Source of the DNA: Aquabacterium sp.
GTDB taxonomy: Bacteria > Pseudomonadota > Gammaproteobacteria > Burkholderiales > Burkholderiaceae_C
Reading direction: 5' to 3'
Length of the DNA: 6,118 nt
Assembly: GCA_030654555.1 (NCBI GenBank)
Contig: JAURXG010000058.1
Coordinates: 1-6,118 of the forward strand
Shown: positions 1-6,118 of the stretch, piece by piece
Layout: the number at the start of each line of letters is the position of its first letter
Numbering within the stretch: position 1 is the first letter of the stretch
Translations under genes and position numbers: made by a program
Notes under the pieces: model-generated
Database searches by the model: none
Seen by the model: the letters and a program-made list of their open reading frames with translations, nothing else
What the model was told of the DNA's origin: nothing

Positions 1-831
1 CGTGGCCGCGCCGTCGGCGTTGATCGCCTCGCGCAGCCGCGAGGACACGGCATAGACCAGGCTGCCCTCGATGCCACCGGCGGTGATCACGAACTCGCCC
101 TGGCGGTCGAAGGCCGGGCCGCGGCCATCGTCGAAGTGCAGCCGCACCGTCTTCATCGGTGCGCCGGCAAAACGCTCGGCGAAATACGCGCTCCAGCCGA
201 CGTCGAAGCCGCAGTTGGCGGGCTGCAGCGGCGCCAGGTCAACCCCGCGCGCGGCCAACCAGGGCACCCAGGCGCCGTCGCTGCCCAGGCGTGACCAGCT
301 GGCGCCGCCCAGCGCCAGCACCACCGCATCGGCCTGCACCACCACCTCGCCCGCGGGTGCGGCAAAGCGCAGCGTGGTCGGGGCGTCGCTCGGCTGCCAG
401 CCCAGCCAGCGGTGGCGCATGTGCAGGCGCAGGCCCTGGCCGCGCAACCGGTGCAACCAGGCGCGCAGCAGCGGTGCGGCCTTCATCTCGGCGGGGAACA
501 CCCGGCCCGAGCTGCCGACGAAGGTGCTCACGCCCAGCGCCGCCGCCCAGTCGCGCAGCGCCTGGGCATCGAAGGCCTGCAGCCACGGCGCCACCTGCGC
601 CGCGCGCTCGGCATAGCGGCTGACGAAGGGCTCGATCGCCTCGCTGTGGGTCAGGTTGAGCCCGCCCTTGCCGGCCAGCAGGAACTTGCGGCCCACCGAG
701 GGCATGCTGTCGTACAGGTCGACCCGCGCCCCGCCCTGCAGCAGCACCTCGGCGGCCATCAGCCCGGCGGGGCCGCCGCCGACGACGGCAACATGGATTT
801 CGGGCGGAGCAACTCTGGGGGCATCGGTCAT
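1..831 (-). CDS. NAD(P)/FAD-dependent oxidoreductase, HI0933/PP_4765 flavoprotein family (partial, C-terminus outside window)
   Basis: The first 277 codons read without a stop from ATG at 829-831 to the window edge. The N-terminus has a Rossmann FAD-binding motif, VVGGGPAGLMAAE, at about residues 16-28, followed by GRKFLLAGKGGLNLTH at about 47-62, the characteristic second motif of HI0933-like flavoproteins in the form typical of the PP_4765 subgroup (TIGR03862). Later family-like stretches are LALGGASW and, near the edge, FVITAGGIEGSLVYA. Relatives are about 380-420 residues, so roughly a third is missing. The protein is predicted to be a soluble cytoplasmic flavoprotein; its substrate is not established for this subgroup. 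The start was chosen because the FAD motif sits at the usual distance from it; no clear Shine-Dalgarno sequence precedes it, so initiation could be weak or leaderless. It is separated from the upstream PEP-CTERM gene by 115 bases containing two hairpins, so it probably has its own promoter. Family assignment is confident; function is not. Confidence 0.9.
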   Translation of the reverse strand, partial: MTDAPRVAPPEIHVAVVGGGPAGLMAAEVLLQGGARVDLYDSMPSVGRKFLLAGKGGLNLTHSEAIEPFVSRYAERAAQVAPWLQAFDAQALRDWAAALGVSTFVGSSGRVFPAEMKAAPLLRAWLHRLRGQGLRLHMRHRWLGWQPSDAPTTLRFAAPAGEVVVQADAVVLALGGASWSRLGSDGAWVPWLAARGVDLAPLQPANCGFDVGWSAYFAERFAGAPMKTVRLHFDDGRGPAFDRQGEFVITAGGIEGSLVYAVSSRLREAINADGAAT

Positions 832-872
832 GCGCAGAGTCTATGCGCCAGCCGACGCGGCGCCGCATGACA

Positions 873-905
873 GACGCCCGTGCGCAGACGGCGCGCACGG
901 GCGTC
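873..905 (-). terminator. Perfect 13-bp inverted repeat, possible terminator or attenuator
   Basis: Arms 873-885 and 893-905 are perfectly complementary over 13 bases (GACGCCCGTGCGC and its complement), with a 7-base loop. The hairpin lies 41 bases beyond the PEP-CTERM stop codon in the direction of transcription and 41 bases before the flavoprotein start. Neither strand has a run of T after the stem, so a classical intrinsic terminator is not proven. It could also stabilise an mRNA 3' end or bind a protein as DNA. Confidence 0.5.
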
Positions 906-912
906 ATCAAGT

Positions 913-936
913 CCCCCGGCCCGCTGAGGCCGGGGG
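913..936 (-). terminator. GC-rich 9-bp hairpin after the PEP-CTERM gene, probable terminator
   Basis: Arms 913-921 and 928-936 pair perfectly (CCCCCGGCC with GGCCGGGGG) around a 6-base loop. It begins 10 bases after the stop codon of the PEP-CTERM gene, the usual place for an intrinsic terminator. On the minus strand the stem is followed by ACTTGATG, only a weak T-tract, so termination may be partial. A second, longer hairpin (873-905) follows after 7 bases, giving a tandem pair. Confidence 0.55.
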
Positions 937-946
937 TGAGCGGACA

Positions 947-2398
947 TCAGGCCTTGCGGCGGCGGGCCATGAAGCCCACACCCAGCAGACCGGCCAGCAT
1001 CATCGCGTAGGTCTCCGGCTCGGGCACGGCGCTGATCTCGACCAGGCGGTCAACGCCGCTGGAAGGATGCTGAATGTTCACATAGGCCTTGTTGACGTCG
1101 AACTTGTCGAAGTACAGGCCGGTGTTCTCCGAGCCCGCCACGCCGTTGGACGCCCAGCGGCCGATGCCTTCGCCGGCGTCGAGCAGGTCGCCGTCCTGGT
1201 TGATGTCCTTGGCGAACCAGATGTCGTTGTCGACGCCGCCGTTGCGGTCCTCGATGATGTAGATGTTGCCCTTGGCATCGATCGCCAGGTTGTCGGCGCT
1301 GCGCAGGCCGCCACCCACGGCCAGGCCGGTGGCCAGGTCGATGGTGCTGGTGTCGGCGAACAGCTTGACTTCATTGGTGCCCAGGTCCAGGAAATAGACG
1401 CGGCTGGTGCCGTCGCTGCCGGTGGCATTCGTGTCGGCGTCGGTGGTGGCGAAGTACAGGCGCTGGGTGCCGCCGGCGTCCTGGATCTCCAGATCCTCGG
1501 GCCGGTTGTAGCCCGTGCCGCCGACCAGGTCGGCCGCCACGCGACCGTCCATCGCGAAGCTGCCGCCACCCAGGTTGGTGAGCGCGCTGAAAGTGTCGAT
1601 GGTCGGCGTGCCGGTGGCCGAGGTGATGGCCACCCAGGCGGCGGCACCGGTGATGGCCGGGCCGTTGTTGCCTTCGAACTGGGCACCTGCGCCCACCTTC
1701 AGCACGAAGGTCTGGCCCTTGTCGAAATACTGGTCGCCGGTGGTGGCGTTCGGGGTCGCCGAGACGTACTTGTAGACCGAGCCGCCGTTGAGTTCGTCGA
1801 TGAAGTACAGCGACTTCTGGCTGTCGAAGGCCAGGCCCTCGTGCGAGACGCGCGGCAGCACGTTGCGCTGCACCAGCGTGCCGGTGCCGGCGCCCGCCGT
1901 GGTGGCATTCGTCACCTCGAACAGGCGGCCCTTGCTGCTGTTGCTGCCCCAGGACTCCTCGCCCGTCAGGTAGCTGCCCCAGGGCGTCCAGCGCGACGCG
2001 TCTCCGGCGACGAAGCCTTGCGTGCCGGGCGACACGATGCTCACCGCGCGGCTGGCGTAATTGGGATTCCAGAGATCGACCCGCATCACGCCGCCGGCAC
2101 CGGTCTCGAACGGCATGAACAGGTAGCGGCCGGCGTCGGGGCCGGTCTCGTTGGCGGTGATCATGTCCCAGTTGCCCGAGTTCGAGCCCGGCAGCACCGT
2201 GTTCTGCGTGGCGCGGTCGGCCAGGATCTTCTGGCTGAAGTTCGGGCTGGACAGCGTGAACGGGATCGACTCGTTGGCGGTGACGCCGGCCGATCCGGTC
2301 AACGGCGTGAAGTTGTCGAAATGGCTGTTGGCGGCCAGGGCGGGGCCGCCCAGAGCCAGCAGGCCGAGGGCCAGCGTGACGGGATTGCGCTTGAACAT
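947..2398 (-). CDS. Secreted PhoX-like (DUF839) protein with PEP-CTERM sorting signal
   Basis: The product has 483 residues. Residues 1-22 form a Sec signal peptide: a basic start MFKRN, a hydrophobic core, and a likely cleavage after ALA at 20-22. The C-terminus is a complete PEP-CTERM signal: VPEP at 458-461, a hydrophobic stretch at about 464-477, then ARRRKA. Such proteins are exported and normally processed by an exosortase, often together with exopolysaccharide production. The body resembles the PhoX/DUF839 phosphatase family: WTPWGSYLTGEES at 137-149, HEGLAF at 186-191, RPEDLEI at 299-305, ADNLAID at 368-374 and NIQHP at 441-445. An EF-hand-like calcium loop, DINQDGDLLD, lies at 398-407. 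There is no cysteine in the protein, and glycine 146 stands where characterised PhoX has an iron-ligand cysteine, so phosphatase activity is uncertain. The start at 2398 is preferred over an in-frame ATG 33 bases upstream because a strong GGAGG precedes it at ideal spacing and the signal peptide then begins correctly. Confidence 0.9.
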   Translation of the reverse strand: MFKRNPVTLALGLLALGGPALAANSHFDNFTPLTGSAGVTANESIPFTLSSPNFSQKILADRATQNTVLPGSNSGNWDMITANETGPDAGRYLFMPFETGAGGVMRVDLWNPNYASRAVSIVSPGTQGFVAGDASRWTPWGSYLTGEESWGSNSSKGRLFEVTNATTAGAGTGTLVQRNVLPRVSHEGLAFDSQKSLYFIDELNGGSVYKYVSATPNATTGDQYFDKGQTFVLKVGAGAQFEGNNGPAITGAAAWVAITSATGTPTIDTFSALTNLGGGSFAMDGRVAADLVGGTGYNRPEDLEIQDAGGTQRLYFATTDADTNATGSDGTSRVYFLDLGTNEVKLFADTSTIDLATGLAVGGGLRSADNLAIDAKGNIYIIEDRNGGVDNDIWFAKDINQDGDLLDAGEGIGRWASNGVAGSENTGLYFDKFDVNKAYVNIQHPSSGVDRLVEISAVPEPETYAMMLAGLLGVGFMARRRKA

Positions 2399-2400
2399 GG

Positions 2401-2409
2401 AATTCCTCC
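2401..2409 (-). promoter_or_regulatory. Strong ribosome binding site of the PhoX-like gene
   Basis: On the minus strand the sequence GGAGGAATT lies with GGAGG six bases before the ATG at 2398. It matches the anti-Shine-Dalgarno sequence well and decides the start in favour of MFKRN rather than the in-frame ATG at 2431. Confidence 0.8.
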
Positions 2410-2468
2410 GGAGCGTTGCGTTGGGCGCCACCGGCAGGTGACGACGGACCGCAGTCTCGGAGGCGTGC

Positions 2469-2486
2469 GTGTCAGGGGTATGTCAG
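2469..2486 (+). promoter_or_regulatory. Pho-box-like direct repeat upstream of the PhoX-like gene
   Basis: Two TGTCAG hexamers at 2470-2475 and 2481-2486 are offset by exactly 11 bases, the spacing of PhoB half-sites (consensus CTGTCAT, four bases, CTGTCA). They lie 72-88 bases upstream of the PhoX-like start codon, within the 110-base gap after the cyclase gene. Against the call: the repeats read on the strand opposite to the gene, the first base of each half-site is not C, and the spacer GGGT is not AT-rich. No convincing -10/-35 pair was found nearby. Confidence 0.25.
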
Positions 2487-2508
2487 TGCCGCGACGGTGC
2501 GGCCGACC

Positions 2509-4296
2509 TCAAACGCACACGCGGTTGCGGCCGCTGCGCTTGGCGCGGTAGAGCTGCCGGTCGGCGCGCGCCAGCAGGGCGGCGGCATCGTCGTCGTCAG
2601 CCAGCCCGGCCACGCCGATGCTCACGGTCAGCGGCGGCAGGCCGGCCTGCACCGCCGCCCAGTCATGGCCGGCGATGCGCTGGCGCAGCTTGTCGCCCAG
2701 CACCACGGCCTGGTCGGCCGCCGTCTCCACCAGGATCAGCACGAACTCCTCGCCGCCGTAGCGCCCCGCCACGTCGCTGGAGCGGCAACCCTCGGCCAGC
2801 AGGCGCGCCACCACGCGCAGCGCCGCATCGCCGGCCGCATGCGAGAAGCCGTCGTTGATCGCCTTGAAGTGGTCGATGTCGATCATCGCCACCGCCAGCG
2901 GGTGGCCGAAGCGCCGCGCGCGCTCCACCTCGCGCTGCAGCTGCAGGTCGAGCCAGCGCCGGTTGGCCAGGCCGGTCAGGCCGTCCTCGCGCGCCAGCTG
3001 CTGCAGCAGCCCGGCCTGCGCCTGCAGCTCGGCCAGCAGCTGGCTGCGGTCCTGCTCGGCACGCTGGGCATCGGCCAGCGCCTGGGCCAGCTCGGCGTTG
3101 CGCGCCCGCTCGGTCAGCGCGTCGTGCTGCACGCGGGCCAGATCCTGCTGGTTCATCAGCGCGCGGATGCGGCGCTGCGAGGGCTGGTCCTGCAGGCGCT
3201 GGGTGCAGGCGTGGAACGCGCGGAAGTGCTGCAGCGCGGCCGCCAGATCGCCCAGCGACTCGTGCACCTGCGACAGGCAGCCGTGCGCCGTGCCGATCAA
3301 GGGCAGCGCCCGCGCGGCTTCGGCATGCGCCAGCGCCTGGCGCAGCAGCTGCAAGGCCGCCGCGGGGTCGTTGTCCGCCATCGGCAAGCGTGCCTGCGCC
3401 AGCAGCACCTGCGCGGCCAGGCTCCGGTCGCCGCGGCGTTGAGCCAGGTCGAGCGCGTCGGCCAGCAGCGGTGCCCCCGCCGCGCCCTGACCCAGCGCCT
3501 GCTGCACCAGCCCCAGGGCCAGCAGCGCCAGCGCCAGATCGCCGAGGTTGCCGGTGCGCTGGGCCAGGCCGAAGGCGGTGCGCAGGTGGGGCAGCGCCTG
3601 CTGCGGCTGGCCGGCATCGTTGAGCATGCGCCCCAGGCCGATCAGCACGGTGCACTCCAGCGCCCGGTCCGGGGTCTGACGCACCAGCACCAGCGCGCGG
3701 TCGAAGTGCGCCTGGGCCGCAGGCTGCTCGCCCATCTCGGCCAACAGCACCGCCAGGTTGGTCAGTGCGTAGGCGGTGGCGCCGGCATCGCCCGCCGCCT
3801 CGCCCAGCTGCCGGCTCTGCAACAGGTGCTCCAGCGCTTCGGCCAACTGCCCGGTGTCGCGGTGCACCAGCGCGATGTTGTTCAAGGTGGTCGACTCGGC
3901 GGCCCGGTCACCCACCGCCTGGCGCAGCTGCAACGCCTGGCGGTAGCAGTCCAGCGCCGCCTCGTGCGCCTGGCGGTCGAGGTGCAGGTTGCCCTGGTGG
4001 TTGAGGGCCTCGGCCTCGCCGCGCTGATCGCCCAGGCTGCGCATCAGGCTGACGGCCTGCTGCAGCGCGGCCAGGCAGTCATCGGGGTCGTCGCCCAGGA
4101 TGGCCTGGCACACGCTGGTGCGCAGCAGGCTGTAGGCCAGGCCATGCTGGTAGTCCAGGCGCAGCGCCTGCTCGTGCGCCTCGCGGCACAGCGCCAGCGC
4201 CGCGCGGGCATCGCTGTGGCGAAGCTGGTGTGCGCGCTGGTTCAGCGCGTCCACCGATTGAACGCTCTCGAGCGCGGCAAGTGAGGACGACTGCAT
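2509..4296 (-). CDS. TPR-repeat diguanylate cyclase (GGDEF domain)
   Basis: The product has 595 residues, with no signal peptide or membrane segment, so it should be cytoplasmic. Residues about 10-370 are an array of tetratricopeptide repeats; seven units run in an exact 40-residue register from residue 89, most starting GD or GN. Residues about 380-436 are rich in A, L, Q and E and look like a coiled-coil linker. The GGDEF domain follows: DGLTGLANRR at 438-447, IDIDHFKAIND at 472-482 (metal-binding D473, guanine-contact N481), D490, and the signature GGEEF at 514-518. An RxxD inhibitory site (R505-D508) lies five residues before GGEEF, so product inhibition by c-di-GMP is expected. Every residue needed to convert two GTP to c-di-GMP appears present. 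TPR arrays usually bind proteins or peptides, so the input is probably a protein partner; which one is unknown. The start lacks a clear Shine-Dalgarno sequence, but the reading frame supports it. It lies 93 bases after urtE in the same direction. Confidence 0.95.
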   Translation of the reverse strand: MQSSSLAALESVQSVDALNQRAHQLRHSDARAALALCREAHEQALRLDYQHGLAYSLLRTSVCQAILGDDPDDCLAALQQAVSLMRSLGDQRGEAEALNHQGNLHLDRQAHEAALDCYRQALQLRQAVGDRAAESTTLNNIALVHRDTGQLAEALEHLLQSRQLGEAAGDAGATAYALTNLAVLLAEMGEQPAAQAHFDRALVLVRQTPDRALECTVLIGLGRMLNDAGQPQQALPHLRTAFGLAQRTGNLGDLALALLALGLVQQALGQGAAGAPLLADALDLAQRRGDRSLAAQVLLAQARLPMADNDPAAALQLLRQALAHAEAARALPLIGTAHGCLSQVHESLGDLAAALQHFRAFHACTQRLQDQPSQRRIRALMNQQDLARVQHDALTERARNAELAQALADAQRAEQDRSQLLAELQAQAGLLQQLAREDGLTGLANRRWLDLQLQREVERARRFGHPLAVAMIDIDHFKAINDGFSHAAGDAALRVVARLLAEGCRSSDVAGRYGGEEFVLILVETAADQAVVLGDKLRQRIAGHDWAAVQAGLPPLTVSIGVAGLADDDDAAALLARADRQLYRAKRSGRNRVCV

Positions 4297-4389
4297 CGGC
4301 GGCGGCCAGGCCGGGGGTGGTCAGGCCATAAGTTTAGGCGGCCGGCGTGAGCGCACCCGGGTGGAACGAGCCCGCTCGATGCCCGGCGC
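4297..4389 (-). promoter_or_regulatory. Spacer between urtE and the cyclase, possible cyclase promoter
   Basis: This 93-base gap holds the only AT-rich patch nearby: on the minus strand TAAACTTAT at 4336-4328, about 32 bases before the cyclase start, where TAAACT could serve as a -10 element. No matching -35 was found. A 10-base palindrome CACCCGGGTG lies at 4354-4363 and a short CGAGC/GCTCG dyad at 4367-4378. No convincing intrinsic terminator for urtE is visible, so read-through from the urt operon is possible. Confidence 0.25.
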
Positions 4390-5094
4390 TCAGATCGCCA
4401 CGCGCTGGCGCACGGCGTCGGCTTCCATGTCGGCACCACGGCCGCGGGCGATGATCTCGCCGCGCTCCATCACCAGGTACTGGTCGGCCAGCTCGGCGGC
4501 GAAGTCGTAATACTGCTCGACCAGCACCACGGCCATGCGCTGGCCGTTCAGGCCCCGATCGGCCAGCATGCGGATGACGCGGCCGATGTCCTTGATGATC
4601 GACGGCTGGATGCCCTCGGTCGGCTCGTCGAGGATCAGCAGCCTGGGGCCCGCCGCCAGCGCACGGGCGATGGCCAGCTGCTGCTGCTGGCCGCCCGACA
4701 GGTCACCGCCGCGGCGGTGAAACATCTGCTTCAAGACCGGGAACAGCTCGAACAGCTCGGCCGGCAGCGGCGTGCCGCCGGGCTTGACGGCCAGCCCCAT
4801 CTTCTGGTTGTCTTCCACCGTCAGGCGGCTGAAGATCTCGCGGCCCTGCGGCACGTAGCCGATGCCGCGGCGCACGCGCTCATAGGGCGTGCTGCGTGTG
4901 ATGTCGGTGCCATCGAAGACCACCGTGCCGGTCTTCACCGGCACCACGCCCATCAGGCTCTTGAGCAGCGTGGTCTTGCCCACGCCGTTGCGGCCCAGCA
5001 CCACCGTCACCTCGCCCAGCCTGGCCTCGAAGCCGAGGTTGCGCAGGATGTGGCTGCCGCCGTAATACTGGTTGATGCCGTCGACCTTCAGCAT
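4390..5094 (-). CDS. urtE: Urea ABC transporter ATP-binding subunit UrtE
   Basis: The product has 234 residues, the usual length of a LivF-type ATPase. It carries Walker A GRNGVGKT at 34-41, the Q-loop glutamine at 83, the ABC signature LSGGQQQQLAIARAL at 132-146 and Walker B RLLILDEPTEG at 151-161. The switch position that is usually histidine is glutamine 194 in LVEQYYDFAAELADQY. The opening MLKVDGINQYYGGSHILR and the VEQYYDFA segment are typical of UrtE and separate it from amino-acid LivF. UrtE pairs with UrtD on the cytoplasmic face of the UrtB/UrtC permease and powers uptake of urea delivered by the periplasmic protein UrtA. The ATG at 5094 follows AGGAAAG at good spacing. urtE normally sits a few bases after urtD; here 312 bases with two hairpin elements separate them. 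Urt systems are usually induced by nitrogen limitation; no NtrC-type site is visible in this window. Confidence 0.95.
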   Translation of the reverse strand: MLKVDGINQYYGGSHILRNLGFEARLGEVTVVLGRNGVGKTTLLKSLMGVVPVKTGTVVFDGTDITRSTPYERVRRGIGYVPQGREIFSRLTVEDNQKMGLAVKPGGTPLPAELFELFPVLKQMFHRRGGDLSGGQQQQLAIARALAAGPRLLILDEPTEGIQPSIIKDIGRVIRMLADRGLNGQRMAVVLVEQYYDFAAELADQYLVMERGEIIARGRGADMEADAVRQRVAI

Positions 5095-5099
5095 GGTGT

Positions 5100-5106
5100 C
5101 TTTCCT
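5100..5106 (-). promoter_or_regulatory. Ribosome binding site of urtE
   Basis: AGGAAAG on the minus strand, with AGGA eight bases before the urtE ATG. It lies outside the hairpin elements, so urtE keeps its own translation signal despite the enlarged spacer. Confidence 0.65.
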
Positions 5107-5138
5107 GCTGAGCAGTTCGACGTGCCGGGACCGCGCGA

Positions 5139-5235
5139 GTCCACAGGCAGCGGGTGTGCGGCTGACTCCGGGTCCCCCGGGCCTTCGGCCCTCCTCCTCT
5201 TCCCTGCGTCAGCCGCACACCCGCTGCCTGCGGAC
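5139..5235 (+). repeat. Hairpin element A: 28-base arms, 41-base conserved loop
   Basis: Arms 5144-5166 and 5208-5230 are perfectly complementary over 23 bases. After one mismatch (5143/5231) they continue for four more pairs (5139-5142 with 5232-5235), so 27 of 28 positions pair. The 41-base loop 5167-5207 contains a smaller hairpin GGGCCTTCGGCCC (5179-5191) and a pyrimidine-rich tail. The loop is repeated in inverted orientation in element B. A free-standing transcription terminator is unlikely, given the long loop and the lack of a T-tract. Confidence 0.9.
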
Positions 5236-5278
5236 CGACACCACCGCGGCATGCATGCAGGCACACCTCGGTGCTGCC

Positions 5279-5376
5279 TGGCCACGGGCGGTGCCGACCC
5301 GGCTGCCGCAGGTAAAGGAGGAGGGCCGAAGGCCCGGGGGACACGGAGGCAGCCGGGTCGGTGCCGACCGTGGCCA
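5279..5376 (-). repeat. Hairpin element B: 29-base arms, inverted copy of the element A core
   Basis: Arms 5279-5307 and 5348-5376 pair at 26 of 29 positions; the innermost 14 (5294-5307 with 5348-5361) are perfect. Two of the three mismatches would be G-U pairs in RNA. The 40-base loop 5308-5347, read on the minus strand, matches the loop of element A except for two substitutions and one missing base. Most of the arm sequence is unrelated to that of element A; only the seven bases next to the core are alike. Confidence 0.9.
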
Positions 5377-5406
5377 CGCACCAGTCCTTCGCCAGACACC
5401 AGCAGC

Positions 5407-6118
<712 letters not shown>

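Larger units (their letters stand above)
5095..5406. other. Enlarged urtD-urtE spacer carrying paired inverted hairpin elements
   Basis: The spacer has 312 bases and no credible gene. From the urtD side it holds 30 bases of plain sequence (5377-5406), hairpin element B (5279-5376), 43 bases of linker (5236-5278), hairpin element A (5139-5235) and a 44-base leader to urtE (5095-5138). The linker contains the palindrome GCATGCATGC at 5249-5258 and a small imperfect hairpin at about 5260-5278. The elements' loops contain a perfect 27-base inverted repeat, 5172-5198 against 5316-5342. Without the elements and linker the spacer would be about 74 bases, which suggests an insertion of about 238 bases. 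No target-site duplication is obvious at the outer edges. Confidence 0.75.

Noticed and set aside
2399..2431. Alternative PhoX-like start at 2431
   Set aside because: It would add 11 residues (MAPNATLRRNS) ahead of the signal peptide and would place the GGAGG site inside the coding region.
2399..2508. Sigma-54 promoter upstream of the PEP-CTERM gene
   Set aside because: Some PEP-CTERM genes have such promoters, so I looked for GG and GC doublets ten bases apart in a TGGCAC/TTGC context. Nothing in the gap fits.
656..2551. Long plus-strand open frame (631 codons) across the PhoX-like gene
   Set aside because: It is antisense to a gene with a signal peptide, PEP-CTERM tail and strong ribosome binding site. 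Long antisense frames are common at this GC content, and its translation is low-complexity with no recognisable domain.
2416..4284. Long plus-strand open frame (622 codons) across the cyclase gene
   Set aside because: It is antisense to a clear TPR-GGDEF protein; the translation is rich in Q, R, A and L repeats mirroring the TPR codons and shows no family motif.
5139..5376. Interpretation of the spacer as a MITE or insertion-sequence remnant
   Set aside because: The outer ends are not inverted copies of one another, no target-site duplication is visible, and no transposase fragment is present. The inverted similarity is confined to the cores.
5139..5376. CRISPR array
   Set aside because: There are only two copies, in opposite orientation, with no regularly spaced direct repeats.

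Overview
The window is a GC-rich (roughly 70%) stretch of bacterial chromosome in which every supported gene lies on the minus strand. A PEP-CTERM sorting tail, an Urt-type urea ABC transporter, a PP_4765-type flavoprotein and the base composition together suggest a betaproteobacterium of the order Burkholderiales (a Rubrivivax/Leptothrix/Piscinibacter-like lineage). That placement is inference, since the window has no marker gene.

Read in the direction of transcription (high to low coordinates), the window starts inside urtD (5407-6118, N-terminus outside the window). It continues through an unusually long 312-base spacer that holds two large hairpin elements, then urtE (4390-5094), a TPR-repeat diguanylate cyclase (2509-4296), a secreted PhoX-like (DUF839) PEP-CTERM protein (947-2398), two tandem GC-rich hairpins (873-936), and the first 277 codons of a HI0933/PP_4765-family flavoprotein (1-831, C-terminus outside the window).

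UrtD and UrtE are the two ATPase subunits of a high-affinity urea importer. The upstream partners (urtA binding protein, urtB/urtC permeases) would be expected just beyond the right edge. The cyclase would make c-di-GMP, with an N-terminal TPR array as its likely input domain. The PEP-CTERM protein is exported and probably sorted by an exosortase encoded elsewhere. Nothing in the sequence ties the last three genes to urea uptake; they look like independent units in the same orientation.

The most unusual feature is the urtD-urtE spacer. It contains two hairpin elements of about 97 bases in opposite orientation. Their 40-41 base loops are near-identical inverted copies of each other, while most of the stem sequence differs between them yet is self-complementary within each element. 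This looks like a repeat family with a conserved core and variable arms, inserted within the urt operon. Other points of interest are a Pho-box-like direct repeat upstream of the PhoX-like gene, the lack of any cysteine in that protein, and complementary motif changes in UrtD and UrtE.
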